64,000 nt of DNA from Mycobacterium sp. ELW1 (GCF_008329905.1 NZ_CP032155.1:3038001-3102000), one strand, 5' to 3'. Shown: positions 1-8,754, counted from the stretch's first letter. Translations and numbers: made by a program. The notes: a model not told the origin generated them from the letters alone.

Positions 1-904
1 CCACCACGTCGACGCCGACGACGTCGTGCTCGTAACAGAGTTGCCGAACCATCCGCAGCAGATCGGCACTGGTGATGCCGCCCGGCTCAGGCGTTCCGGT
101 GCCGGGCGCGTGCGCGGGGTCCAGAACATCGATATCGACTGACACATAAAGTTTTTCGGCCTTGTTGAGCGCCTCCGAGACGGCGCGTCGCATCACGTCC
201 TTGAAGCCATGGTCCCAGATCTCCTGCATGGTGTGCCAGACCATGCCCTGTTCTTGCATCCACTCGAAGGTGTCCTGCGGCGGCCAGTAGCCGCGCAGCC
301 CGACCTGGACGAAATGCGTTCCCGGCACGGCGCCCGACTCGATCAGTCGGCGCATCGGGGTGCCGTGGCTGGCCAGGTTGCCGTCAATGATGTCGGCGGT
401 GTCGGCGTGCGCATCGAAATGCACGATCCCGACATTGCCGTAGCCGTGCACGTCGGCGACCGCGGTGGCTGACGGCCACGTGATCGAGTGGTCGCCGCCG
501 AGGACCACCGGGACGATGCCGCGCGATGCGATGGTGTGCACCCGCTCGCGAATGTTGGCGTGCGACACCTCGGTGGACCCGTGCGGGCAGTGCGCGTCGC
601 CGAAGTCGACGACCTCTAGCCAGTCGAAGATCTCCAGCCCGAGATCCATGTGATAGGTGCCGGGTTCGTACGCGGTGGACCGGATCGCCCGCGGGCCGAA
701 CCTGGCGCCGGGCCGATTGGTGGTGGCGATGTCGAACGGTGCCCCGACGATCGCCACGTCCGGGCGCCAGCTGTCCAACTGTTCGGGCTCGGTCAGGAAT
801 GGGCGCTGCCCGAACGAGACCATCCCCGAATACGGCAGATCCAGCTGCTCGGCCATACCGGGTGGGAGTTCACGCTCGGGTCTGTGGTCGTGGCCGTGGC
901 TCAT
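1..904 (-). CDS. speB: agmatinase / ureohydrolase family protein (3' end outside window)
   Basis: Binuclear-manganese ureohydrolase, expected to hydrolyse agmatine (or a related guanidino compound) to putrescine and urea in the cytoplasm. I read it from the reverse strand; about 301 codons are present and the C-terminus runs off the left edge. Family metal-binding motifs are all visible: GGDHS, DAHAD and SVDIDVLDPAHAPGTGTPEP. The start is the ATG at 904, giving MSHGHDHRPERELPPG; the His-rich beginning is common in actinobacterial members. Divergent from the SnoaL-like gene at 987, with 82 bp between. Arginase or guanidinobutyrase specificity cannot be excluded from motifs alone. Confidence 0.88.
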   Translation of the reverse strand, partial: MSHGHDHRPERELPPGMAEQLDLPYSGMVSFGQRPFLTEPEQLDSWRPDVAIVGAPFDIATTNRPGARFGPRAIRSTAYEPGTYHMDLGLEIFDWLEVVDFGDAHCPHGSTEVSHANIRERVHTIASRGIVPVVLGGDHSITWPSATAVADVHGYGNVGIVHFDAHADTADIIDGNLASHGTPMRRLIESGAVPGTHFVQVGLRGYWPPQDTFEWMQEQGMVWHTMQEIWDHGFKDVMRRAVSEALNKAEKLYVSVDIDVLDPAHAPGTGTPEPGGITSADLLRMVRQLCYEHDVVGVDVV

Positions 905-986
905 CGGCCAGACATTACCGCCGCCGAGCCGGCCGGGTTAGCCTCGACGGGAGAGCGTTCCGTAGGAATCTGTGGGAGTTGACACC

Positions 987-1382
987 GTGAGCGAACCGAG
1001 CCGAGCCGAGATCGCCCGCGCGTTCGCCCAGCACCGATTCGACGACGTTCTTCCGCACCTGGCCCGCGACGTCGTGTGGACGATCGTCGGCTACTCGGTG
1101 CTGGAGGGTGCCGACGCCGTCGCCACCACATGCCGTGACACCGCGGGCGGACTGGCCGCGACCGTCGCCACCTGGGACCGGTGCCTGACGGTGGAACAGG
1201 ACGACACCGTCGTCGTCGAGGTGTTGGGCCGGTACCGGCGCCCGGACGGCGTCACGATCGTCTCCAGTTGCCACATCTGCCGATTCGCCGGCGCCGAGAT
1301 CGCATCGATCACGTCCTACGGCGTGGAGGTCGACCCGGAATCGGTGGGCGCGCCCACCGATGTCCGGCAGGCCACCCGCTGA
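987..1382 (+). CDS. SnoaL/NTF2-like nuclear-transport-factor fold protein
   Basis: 131-residue single-domain protein. Length and pattern (N-terminal helices, FDDVLPHLARDVVWTIVG, later antiparallel strands with VEVLGRY and VSSCHICRFAG) fit the NTF2/SnoaL-like alpha+beta barrel, a fold used by small isomerases, dehydratases and binding proteins; substrate unknown. An upstream GTG at 972 is in frame, but the GTG at 987 has a GGGAG ribosome-binding site at 974-978, so I use 987. Its stop lies 3 bp from the stop of the convergent GGDEF gene. Function is not predictable beyond the fold. Confidence 0.75.
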   Translation: MSEPSRAEIARAFAQHRFDDVLPHLARDVVWTIVGYSVLEGADAVATTCRDTAGGLAATVATWDRCLTVEQDDTVVVEVLGRYRRPDGVTIVSSCHICRFAGAEIASITSYGVEVDPESVGAPTDVRQATR

Positions 1383-1385
1383 GGG

Positions 1386-2510
1386 TCACAGCAGCGGGGT
1401 GTCGTACCCGTCGCCGTCGCCGTCGCAGATGCTGAGGTTCGGGCTCACCACATAGCGGGCCTGATTGCCGCCGGCCCGCCGCGCCTCGTACATCGCGGTG
1501 GTGGCCAATGCCACGATCTCGTCGAGGATCTCGTTGGGCGGGTGCTCCACCAGCGGCTGCAGCGGGGTGCTCACCACGCCGATACTGGCCGTCATCCCGG
1601 CCGGCGACGAGGCCACCGCACCCCGGATCCGCTCGATCAGCGGTGACGAATCGGCCGTCGTGAAGCAATCGGCGACAAGGAATTCCGCCTCGCTGACATG
1701 TCCGACGATCGCGTCGCGCCGCACCGTCTCACGCAGCGCCTGGCCCGCGGCCACCCGCGCCCGGTTACCGCCGCGGTTGCCTGCGACGGCGACCATCGCC
1801 GCGAAGCTGTCGATGTTGACGACGGCGATCACCAGAAAGCGGTCGTCGCCGCGGTTGCGCGAGGCCAGCAGGGTGGCCGTCTGCAGATAGAACGCGTCGC
1901 GGTTGAGCAGTCCGGTGAGCGGCTCGACGGCGTCGGCGCCGTCCTCGGCTCCGGTCAGCCACACCACCAGACGGCAGGAGAACGCCGCGAAGACATACAG
2001 CAGCAGAATCAATGCGACGCCGGCCAGCGTCAGCGGAAGATCGGCTCCTGCCATCTGCGCGGCCAGGTAGAGCAGCGTGCCGAGGGCGATGGTCAGGACC
2101 GTGGCCAGCAACCGCGGGCCGTGAAAGAGCGCGGCGTATCCGATGACCAGTGCGAACGACGAGGCCCCCAGCAGTCCGTAGAGCGGAACCACCGGAATGA
2201 CGGACCCGATCGCGATGGACACCGAGGCGACGACCACCAGCAACGCCGACTCGTTTCGGGTCGGCCACCGGTGCCGTAACCAGACGGCCGTCGATGCGAA
2301 GCACAGAACAGACACCACTATCAGCAGTGATCGGCTGAACGGCCACCGCAAAGCGGCCGAGCTGCCGATGGTCGACAACGTGATCAGGCCCAGGGTGAAG
2401 ACGCTGCCGGCGATCACCCGAGAGGTATAGGTTTGCGCGCCGCGAGCCGCGAGCAGGGCGGTCAAGGTGTAGTACTGATTCGCGGATCGGGTGGACAACG
2501 CCAGACGCAT
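1386..2510 (-). CDS. membrane protein with degenerate GGDEF domain
   Basis: 374 residues. The N-terminal half (about 30-190) holds five to six hydrophobic segments, so the protein sits in the cytoplasmic membrane. The C-terminal part (about 195-345) is a GGDEF-type domain that keeps the opening LTGLLNRDAF motif and VNIDSF. The signature loop itself reads HVSEAEF instead of GG(D/E)EF. Known active diguanylate cyclases need both glycines of this loop, so this protein is probably not a cyclase and may bind nucleotide or act as a sensor/partner. Start ATG at 2510. A bona fide GGDEF protein lies 1 kb away at 3553. Confidence 0.85.
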   Translation of the reverse strand: MRLALSTRSANQYYTLTALLAARGAQTYTSRVIAGSVFTLGLITLSTIGSSAALRWPFSRSLLIVVSVLCFASTAVWLRHRWPTRNESALLVVVASVSIAIGSVIPVVPLYGLLGASSFALVIGYAALFHGPRLLATVLTIALGTLLYLAAQMAGADLPLTLAGVALILLLYVFAAFSCRLVVWLTGAEDGADAVEPLTGLLNRDAFYLQTATLLASRNRGDDRFLVIAVVNIDSFAAMVAVAGNRGGNRARVAAGQALRETVRRDAIVGHVSEAEFLVADCFTTADSSPLIERIRGAVASSPAGMTASIGVVSTPLQPLVEHPPNEILDEIVALATTAMYEARRAGGNQARYVVSPNLSICDGDGDGYDTPLL

Positions 2511-2686
2511 TACCCCACCCTTCGTGATCGCACCGCTGCTGCACGACGTGTCAGCAACGAAATCGCGTGTGCGCTACCGATGCCGGGTACCGAGCCTAGC
2601 GAACGCTTTCTGCACTGGCCACCCCAGGTTTTCTCAGTTTTTCCGCACACGACAATTCGACGGGTGTGGCGAATGGCCGGATTCGG

Positions 2687-3433
2687 TCACGCCGGGACGA
2701 CGACGGTCAGCTCGTTGCCTGCCCGTTCGACGTGCATCCCGGCGCGGCGGGCCACGGCGGCGACCGCGGCCGCGTCACCGGGTTCGGACCGCGACGTCGC
2801 GAGCGCCCTGGCGAGCCGGCCCTTGTGCGCCTTGTTGAAATGTGTGACGACGGTTCGGCGGCCATCCGGGCGCTCGGCCAGCACGTCGACGCGTACCGCG
2901 CCGGGTAGCCGGCCCAGCGCCGCATACGAGCCGGACCGCAGGTCGACGATCAACTCGCCGGCGGCCATCTCGGCCAGCACCGGCTCGAGGACCGGACGCC
3001 ACCGGGCCGCGAGTGTCGTGCTGCCGGGCAGTTTGGACGTGGCCGACAGCCGGTAGGCCGGAATCAGGTCGTCGGCGCGCAGCACCCCGAACAAGGCGGA
3101 TCCCACCGCCAGCCGAGCGTGGGCTCGCGCCTTCGCGGCGCCGCGCAGCGACTCCACATCCAGGGCGTCGTAGAGCACGCCGGTGTAGCGGACGATGGCC
3201 GGCAGCGTCGGGGAGGTCAGCAGCGCGGCATTGCGGTCGATCTCGGCGTCCTGCGCGGGGGAGATCCCCAGCGCCGCCCGGCACGCCTCGGGATCGGCGG
3301 CCAGCGTGACGAGTTCGTCGAGCAGGTCCCGGCGCAGCGGACCCAATGCCGGATTGCTCAGACCGTCGAGTCGCAGCGGGGGGCCGTCCCCGCCACTGCG
3401 TTTGGTTTCCGACGGCGGAAGCAGAACGATCAC
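2687..3433 (-). CDS. yaaA: YaaA family (DUF328/UPF0246) peroxide-stress protein
   Basis: 248 residues when started at the GTG at 3433, which gives VIVLLPPSETKR, the canonical YaaA beginning (LLPPSETK). The open frame extends upstream to 3535 but that stretch is Arg-rich and lacks family similarity. Other recognisable family segments are YTGVLYDAL, GSALFGVLRADDLIPAYRLS, LPGSTTLAARW and VTHFNKAHKGRLARAL. E. coli YaaA limits free iron and DNA damage during hydrogen peroxide stress and binds DNA; the same role is inferred here. It is transcribed alone, divergent from the PAS-GGDEF gene. Confidence 0.88.
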   Translation of the reverse strand: MIVLLPPSETKRSGGDGPPLRLDGLSNPALGPLRRDLLDELVTLAADPEACRAALGISPAQDAEIDRNAALLTSPTLPAIVRYTGVLYDALDVESLRGAAKARAHARLAVGSALFGVLRADDLIPAYRLSATSKLPGSTTLAARWRPVLEPVLAEMAAGELIVDLRSGSYAALGRLPGAVRVDVLAERPDGRRTVVTHFNKAHKGRLARALATSRSEPGDAAAVAAVARRAGMHVERAGNELTVVVPA

Positions 3434-3552
3434 GGTGCAGACGGTAGCGGGGACTCCGCGGCGCCTGTACCTGGCCCCGGCGCGACGCTGATAAGTTTGG
3501 CGGTCAGTGTTTTGACACAACAGGACACGACTCACCAGCAGCGCATCGAGGG

Positions 3553-4839
3553 GTGAAGGTGGCGTCGGCCGAACAGCCGAACCCTGACGACGAACTCCGG
3601 CAACTGTGGCAACTCGTCAACCATCTGCCGGGCATCGTCGGATATTGGGATCGCAATCTCCGCAACGTGATTGCCAATGATGCCTACCTGCAGTACTTCG
3701 CGATGGCGCCGCATCAGGTGCACGGCAGGCATATCCGCGAGGTGTTGGGCGAAACCGTCTACGCGCTGAACCTGCCCTACATCATGGGCGCCCTCGCCGG
3801 CCACGAGCAGCTGTTCGAGCGCGAGCTCGTCGGCCTGGGCGGTGTCACCCGGCGCACCCTGCTCTCCTACGTCCCCAACATCGTCGACGGCGAAGTGCAC
3901 GGCTTCTACGTTCAGGGCACCGACCTGACCGAGGAGGCGCAAGCCGAGCGCACCCTCGATGACGCGCGACGGCTGTTCGAGGTCAGCATGGCCAACGCCC
4001 CGTACGGAAAAGCGGTCGCGATGAAGACCGGCGAGATGTTGCTCGCCAACCCGGCGTTGTGCGAGTTGATCGGCTACGGCGCACCCGAACTCGTCGGCCG
4101 CGATTACCGCGAGTTCGTCCACCCCGACGACATTGCCGCCGGTGAGCAGGAGATGGCTGCACTACTGGCCGGGACGGTCACCCAGGTCTCCTCCGAGCGC
4201 CGTTACATCCGCCGCGACGGCAGCGTGATCTGGATGCAGCGCAGCGCAGTCCTGGTGCCGGGCCGATTGCCGGGAGCCGAGGACCTCGTCATCGCGCAGT
4301 TCCAGGACGTCACCGCGCGGCGGGTCGCCGAAGCCGAGCTGGCCCGGCTGGCCGTCACCGATCAACTCACCGGGCTCTACAACCGTCGGGCTCTGGTCAG
4401 TCGCGTCGCCCAACAGCAGAGCGCCCGGCCGGCGACTCCGGTCGGCATGATCTTCATCGACCTGGACGGCTTCAAACATGTCAACGACTCGCACGGGCAC
4501 GCCGCCGGTGACGTCGTTCTCGCCGAGGTTGCCCGACGATTGAAAAATGCTGTCGACGAACCGAATTCGGCGTATCGCCTGGGCGGCGACGAGTTCGTCG
4601 TCCTGCTGCCGGACGCCGCACAGGACGACGAGGTGCGCGTCCTGTCGGTGGCCGTGCGCTCGGCGCTGACCGGCCGCTACACCGCCGACTCGAGCGAATT
4701 CGACCTCACCGCGTCGGTGGGGTGGACGTGGGGTCACGCAGAGACCGCCGAGGAGCTCATTCGGAAGGCCGACATCGACATGTATCGGCACAAGGCACGG
4801 CTTCGCCAATCCGCCGATCGGCGCGACCGCGACGTCTGA
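3553..4839 (+). CDS. PAS-PAS-GGDEF diguanylate cyclase
   Basis: 428 residues, no membrane segment. PAS domain 1 spans about 10-125 (LPGIVGYWDRNLRNVIAND), PAS domain 2 about 135-255 (FEVSMANAPYGKAV, then FVHPDDIAAGEQE, then the PAC-like YIRRDGSVIWMQRS). The GGDEF domain is about 260-425: LTGLYNRRALV, IFIDLDGFKHVND and an intact YRLGGDEFVVLLPDA. Expected to make cyclic di-GMP from two GTP in response to a signal sensed by the PAS domains; ligand unknown. GTG start at 3553. No EAL domain is present. No RxxD inhibitory site is evident just before the GGDEF loop. Confidence 0.93.
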   Translation: MKVASAEQPNPDDELRQLWQLVNHLPGIVGYWDRNLRNVIANDAYLQYFAMAPHQVHGRHIREVLGETVYALNLPYIMGALAGHEQLFERELVGLGGVTRRTLLSYVPNIVDGEVHGFYVQGTDLTEEAQAERTLDDARRLFEVSMANAPYGKAVAMKTGEMLLANPALCELIGYGAPELVGRDYREFVHPDDIAAGEQEMAALLAGTVTQVSSERRYIRRDGSVIWMQRSAVLVPGRLPGAEDLVIAQFQDVTARRVAEAELARLAVTDQLTGLYNRRALVSRVAQQQSARPATPVGMIFIDLDGFKHVNDSHGHAAGDVVLAEVARRLKNAVDEPNSAYRLGGDEFVVLLPDAAQDDEVRVLSVAVRSALTGRYTADSSEFDLTASVGWTWGHAETAEELIRKADIDMYRHKARLRQSADRRDRDV

Positions 4840-4851
4840 TAGACCCTCAGC

Positions 4852-5523
4852 GTGAAGGCAATCAGCAGCGATATCTGGAATGTGATGTCGACGGCCAGAA
4901 CCATCAGGCGGTTCACCTCCGAGCCGGTCGACGACGCGACGCTGAGCCGCTGCCTGCAGGCCGCGACGTGGGCACCCTCGGGTGCCAATGCCCAGGGCTG
5001 GCGATTCGTGGTGCTGCGTTCGCCCGAACAGCGGGAGGTGGTCGCCGCAGCGGCAGCTCGGGCCCTGGAGGTCATCGAGCCGGTGTACGGGATGAGCCGC
5101 CCCGCGCCGGAGGACACCGGAAGACAGGCTCGCAACAACCGCGCGACCTACGAATTGCACGACCGCGCAGGTGAATTCACGTCCGTACTGTTCGCCCAGC
5201 AGCACTATCCGACCGCCTCGGAGTTGCTGCTCGGCGGATCGATCTTCCCGGCGATGCAGAACTTCCTGCTCGCCGCCCGCGCTCAAGGACTCGGCGCGTG
5301 TCCCACCGGTTGGGCCTCCTACGGCGGTGCGGAACTGTTGCGCGAGGCGGTCGGCGTGCCCGACGACTGGCTGATCGCCGGCCACGTCGTCGTCGGCTGG
5401 CCGCGGGGCAGGCATGGGCCGCTGCGGCGCCGGCCGCTGTCGGCCGCGGTCAACCTGGACCGGTGGGACGCACCGGCTGATCACCTGCTGGCCGCCCTCG
5501 CGCAGGACGAGCCTCAGCCGTAG
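4852..5523 (+). CDS. nitroreductase family FMN-dependent oxidoreductase
   Basis: 223 residues. The N-terminal FMN-binding signature is clear (MSTARTIRRF followed by ATWAPSGANAQGWRF), as is the C-terminal part (AMQNFLLAARAQGLGACPTG, then LREAVGVPDDW and GHVVVGWPRG). Such proteins are dimeric flavoproteins that reduce nitro, quinone or enone substrates with NAD(P)H. Start GTG at 4852, 12 bp after the GGDEF stop, so it may be co-transcribed. Its 3' end overlaps the convergent phosphodiesterase gene by 10 bp. Substrate unknown. Confidence 0.9.
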   Translation: MKAISSDIWNVMSTARTIRRFTSEPVDDATLSRCLQAATWAPSGANAQGWRFVVLRSPEQREVVAAAAARALEVIEPVYGMSRPAPEDTGRQARNNRATYELHDRAGEFTSVLFAQQHYPTASELLLGGSIFPAMQNFLLAARAQGLGACPTGWASYGGAELLREAVGVPDDWLIAGHVVVGWPRGRHGPLRRRPLSAAVNLDRWDAPADHLLAALAQDEPQP

Positions 5524-6650
5524 GCGAGCAGCAGCGGCACCCGCTGTTCGGCACTGGTCAGCGAGCCGTGCTGGCCGATCAGCGCCGACTCCATCGGTTC
5601 GGCCGTCCGTCGCACCAGTGCGGCGCGGTCACGCGTGGCGGCCACCACATCACCGATGCGGGCACGCGCCCGGTCGTCGACCGCGTCACCGAACCAGCCT
5701 GCGGTGATGGCCTCGTCGCGCGTCACCACCCAGGCATGCTCGGCCAGCGTCTCGCGCCAGGTGGTCAGGACATCGGCGCCCGCCCCGTCGCGCACGTAGA
5801 CATGACGGGCCCGCGCCTCGCCGCCGATCGCCGCCACACCGTCGAGCAGATCCGTGGCGGCGTCGAGGTCCACGGTCGCCGCGCCGTCGACGGCCACCAT
5901 GCCGTGATCGGCGACCACCGCCAGCAGCCCGCCGGCCGGCAGAGCTTCCACGACGGACTCCACCAGCCGGTCCACCTGCCGCAGTTCCATCCGCCACGCG
6001 GGGGAGCCGGGTCCGTAGAGATGGCCCATCAGGTCGAGATCCGCGTGGTATCCGTAGCAGAAGCCACCGCCGCCGATCGTGGCGCGGACTTCGGCGGCCA
6101 GATCGCCCAGCCCGATCACCCCGACGTAGCGGCCACCGCGCAGCACCGCCCGGGTCAGCCCGGAGCCGGTGAATTCCGCGCCGGAAATCACGCTGACCGC
6201 CATGCCCGCTGATGCGGCGCGTTCAAAATTCGTTGGCAGCGGCTGAATCTCCTCCGGAACAGCGGTCTGGCGCGCGTCCTCGCCCCACGGGTGTGGACGC
6301 CACCGCAGTGCGTTGATGATGCCGATCTCGGGAAGCCGGAAGGACAGGCCGACCATGCCGTGGCCGCCCGACGGCAGCCCGGTGCCCACCGCCGCCAGAC
6401 CCGCTGCCGTGGTCGACGGGAAGCCCACATGCAGCGTGCGGCCCCGCATCCCGGCCAGCACCGGGGCATCCTCGGCGTAGGTGTCGAGCAACTCGGCGCC
6501 CAGACCGTCGATCAGCAGCACGCAGGCTCCGGCGACGGGTCCGGCCAATCCGATGCGCGGTTCGAAGCCGGCCACGCCCATCGCGGCCAGCACCGAGGGC
6601 ACCACGTCGGCCAGGTGTGGGGTGTCAGCATCGACGCGGGGCAGGATCAC
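5514..6650 (-). CDS. alkaline phosphatase-superfamily nucleotide pyrophosphatase/phosphodiesterase
   Basis: 378 residues with the two-zinc active-site pattern of the NPP branch: LLIDGLGAELL (metal Asp), GFPSTTAAGLAAVGTG (the Thr is the expected nucleophile), HADLDLMGHLYG (Asp and His ligands) and AVVADHGMVAV (Asp-His ligands). These enzymes split phosphodiester or pyrophosphate bonds of nucleotides or related compounds. No signal peptide is apparent. Only 21 bp separate it from the end of modA upstream, so it may be on the same transcript, occupying the place where modB/modC would be expected. Confidence 0.88.
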   Translation of the reverse strand: MILPRVDADTPHLADVVPSVLAAMGVAGFEPRIGLAGPVAGACVLLIDGLGAELLDTYAEDAPVLAGMRGRTLHVGFPSTTAAGLAAVGTGLPSGGHGMVGLSFRLPEIGIINALRWRPHPWGEDARQTAVPEEIQPLPTNFERAASAGMAVSVISGAEFTGSGLTRAVLRGGRYVGVIGLGDLAAEVRATIGGGGFCYGYHADLDLMGHLYGPGSPAWRMELRQVDRLVESVVEALPAGGLLAVVADHGMVAVDGAATVDLDAATDLLDGVAAIGGEARARHVYVRDGAGADVLTTWRETLAEHAWVVTRDEAITAGWFGDAVDDRARARIGDVVAATRDRAALVRRTAEPMESALIGQHGSLTSAEQRVPLLLAYG

Positions 6651-6671
6651 GGCTTCGAGCCTGCCATGTCC

Positions 6672-7447
6672 TCAGGGTTTGCCGAAACCGGCTTTCGTCA
6701 AGATCTCCTGGCCGGCCGGACCGGTCACCAGATCCACGAATTTGCCTGCCAGAGTTGGATTGCCGGCGTGCGCGAGGGTGGCGATCGGATAGGTGTTGAC
6801 CGCGCCGGCCGCTTCGGGGAACGACACCGCCAGAACCTTGTCGGCGGCGCCCGCGGTATCGGTGACGTAGACCAGCCCGGCGTCGGCCTGACCGCTGGTG
6901 ATCTTGTTCAGCACGTCGGTGACCGAGGACTCCTCGCTCACCGGAGTCAGTTTCACCCCGGTCTTGTTCTCCACATTCTGGGTGGCCGATCCGCACGGCA
7001 CCTGGGGTGCGCACACCACGACAGCGAGGCCCGGTGTGGCCAGGTCCTGAAACGTCTTGATGCCCTTCGGGTTTCCGGGAGCGACGGCGATGGTCAAGGT
7101 GTTGGAGGCGAAGTTGACCGGCGGCCCGGCGAGCAGCCCGGCTTGGCCGGCTTTGTCCATGTTCTTGGTGTCGGCGGAGGCGAAGACGTCGGCGGGGCGC
7201 CCTGGGTCAGCTGGGTCACCAGATCGGAGGAACCCGCGAACGAGAACTCCACGGAGGCACCGGGATTGTCCTTGCTGAACCGATCGCCGATGGCGGTGAA
7301 GCTCTTCTTCAACGACGCGGCGGCGAAGACGATGATCGTGTGGTTCCCCGGCGAGGTCGTCGTGGACGACGATTGCTGTGACGGGGAACTGCAGCCGGCG
7401 ATGAGAAGCAGACCGGCGGCAAGCGCCGGCATCAGACGTGTGATCAC
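6672..7447 (-). pseudogene. modA: molybdate ABC transporter substrate-binding lipoprotein, frameshifted
   Basis: Two reading frames join to form one ModA. The N-terminal frame begins at GTG 7447 (VITRLMPALAAGLLLIAGCS, a lipoprotein signal with lipobox LIAGC) and carries IIVFAAASLKKSFTAIGDRF and FSFAGSSDLVTQL. The C-terminal frame carries FASNTLTIAVAPGNP, ADAGLVYVTDT and TLAGKFVDLV. The frames meet near 7193-7196, where one C of an expected CC pair (plus strand) is missing; restoring one base gives 258 residues with TQGAPADVFASADTKNMDKA. The start overlaps the upstream regulator stop (GTGA), indicating translational coupling. No modB or modC follows. Either a real lesion or a sequencing error. 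Confidence 0.85.
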
Positions 7448-7848
7448 TGTGCTCCTGACGTTTCGACGATCACCGTGGTGGCCTTGACGACCGCCACCGC
7501 GACGCTTCCCGGTTCGAGGTTCAGGTCCCGCACGGCCTCGCTGCTCATCAGCGAGACGACGGTGAACGGTCCGCACTGCATCTCCACCTGAGCCATCACC
7601 GTGTCGGTGACCACTTTGGTGACCAGTCCGGCGAACCGATTGCGGGCGGAGCTGGCGACCGACAGCGGGTCCTTCGGGGCCGCGGCGGCGCTCTTGCGGG
7701 AGTGGGCCGCCAGCGCGGCTCCGTCGACGGTTTTGCGGCCGGACTGGTCGTTGCCGGTCGGCAGGTCGCCGTCGTCGATCCACCGCCGGATGGTGTCGTC
7801 GCTGACGCCGAGCAGCTCGGCGGCCTCTCGAATTCGCAGCATCGGCAC
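7444..7848 (-). CDS. HTH-TOBE (Mop-like) molybdate-responsive regulator
   Basis: 134 residues. Residues 4-50 form an excisionase/MerR-like helix-turn-helix (LRIREAAELLGVSDDTIRRW). About 65-130 is a single TOBE/Mop oxyanion-binding domain (SARNRFAGLVTKVVTDTVMA, then VVSLMSSEAV and LEPGSVAVAVVKATTVIVE). Expected to sense molybdate or tungstate and control modA, which it overlaps by 4 bp. GTG start at 7848 sits 6 nt after a TAGTGT -10 hexamer, so the transcript is probably leaderless. A perfect inverted repeat lies just upstream of the -10 (see separate entry). It is a simpler architecture than E. coli ModE, which has a different HTH and two TOBE domains. Confidence 0.85.
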   Translation of the reverse strand: MPMLRIREAAELLGVSDDTIRRWIDDGDLPTGNDQSGRKTVDGAALAAHSRKSAAAAPKDPLSVASSARNRFAGLVTKVVTDTVMAQVEMQCGPFTVVSLMSSEAVRDLNLEPGSVAVAVVKATTVIVETSGAQ

Positions 7849-7854
7849 GGCCGA

Positions 7855-7875
7855 ACACTAGCGGATTTTATCCGC
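7855..7875 (-). promoter_or_regulatory. -10 hexamer and inverted-repeat operator of the HTH-TOBE regulator
   Basis: On the minus strand, TAGTGT (7855-7860) is followed by 6 nt and then the GTG start at 7848, a leaderless arrangement. Immediately upstream is the perfect repeat GCGGAT-TTT-ATCCGC (7861-7875), placed where a bound dimer would block RNA polymerase. A further GCGGAT half-site occurs at 7880-7885. Inferred autoregulatory site for the HTH-TOBE protein. Confidence 0.6.
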
Positions 7876-7953
7876 ACCCGCGGATTCAACCGCTGGTTTC
7901 AGCCGCAGTTGAGGAAACAGTGTGGGTAAGCCGGTGCAGTTACACCGGCGTCG

Positions 7954-7959
7954 TAGGGT
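7954..7959 (+). promoter_or_regulatory. -10 hexamer for the CDP-diacylglycerol pyrophosphatase gene
   Basis: TAGGGT fits the mycobacterial TANNNT -10 consensus. Transcription starting 7 nt later would begin exactly at the GTG at 7966, so the mRNA is probably leaderless. This is why 7966 is preferred to the GTG at 7960. Confidence 0.55.
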
Positions 7960-7965
7960 GTGGCC

Positions 7966-8754
7966 GTGCGACTCATGCGCGGTGGCGCACCGCTGGCGGC
8001 GACACTGGCGCTGGGACTGCTTGCTCCGCAGCCCGCCAACGCCGATCCGAACGCGTTGTGGCGGATCGTCCACGACCAGTGCGTCGTCGATGTTCAGCAG
8101 CACCACGACCCCGCGCCGTGTTCCCGCGTCGACCTCAGCCGCGGCGAGAACGGCGGCTATGCGGTGCTCAAGGACATCGTCGGAGACCGGCAATACCTGC
8201 TGATCCCGACCGCCCGCATCCCGGGTATCGAAAGTCCCGAGCTGCGGGAACCCAACGCCACCAACTACTTCGGCGCGGCGTGGCAGTCCCGGTCGTTCGT
8301 CGAGCAGCGGGCCGGCGGAACCATCCCGCGAGACTGGATGAGTTTGGCGGTCAATTCGGCGATCGCGCGGACGCAGAACCAGCTGCACATCCACATCGAC
8401 TGTCTGCGCGCCGACGTCCACGACGCGCTGCGCGCGGCGGCCGGTTCCATCGGCGCGACCTGGGCACCGGTCCCGGTTCCGCTGAGCGGCCACAGCTATT
8501 GGGCGATGGCGGTCGACGGCACCGATCTCGACGCCAACCCGTTCACCCTGCTCGCCGACGGCATCGCCGGCGCCCGCGACGACATGGGGGAGTACACGCT
8601 GGTGGTCGTCGGCGCCACCGACTCCGCCGGCCGGCCGGGCTTCGTCATCTTGGCCGACCGCGCCGACGACACCGGCGACGCCGGCGGTGAAGAGTTGCAG
8701 GATCACGACTCCTGCCCGCCGCCCCTTCCGGCGACGCCCGGCACCGCCAAATAA
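7966..8754 (+). CDS. cdh: CDP-diacylglycerol pyrophosphatase
   Basis: About 262 residues, secreted or membrane-anchored: residues 1-27 form a signal sequence ending ANA-DPNALW. The mature part carries the family landmarks: LWRIVHDQCV, the HIT-like catalytic motif QNQLHIHIDCL, and GHSYWAMAVDGTDLDANPF. The known reaction is CDP-diacylglycerol + H2O to phosphatidate + CMP. Start chosen at GTG 7966 because of the leaderless promoter; GTG 7960 is 6 nt upstream in frame. Monocistronic by appearance. Confidence 0.9.
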   Translation: MRLMRGGAPLAATLALGLLAPQPANADPNALWRIVHDQCVVDVQQHHDPAPCSRVDLSRGENGGYAVLKDIVGDRQYLLIPTARIPGIESPELREPNATNYFGAAWQSRSFVEQRAGGTIPRDWMSLAVNSAIARTQNQLHIHIDCLRADVHDALRAAAGSIGATWAPVPVPLSGHSYWAMAVDGTDLDANPFTLLADGIAGARDDMGEYTLVVVGATDSAGRPGFVILADRADDTGDAGGEELQDHDSCPPPLPATPGTAK

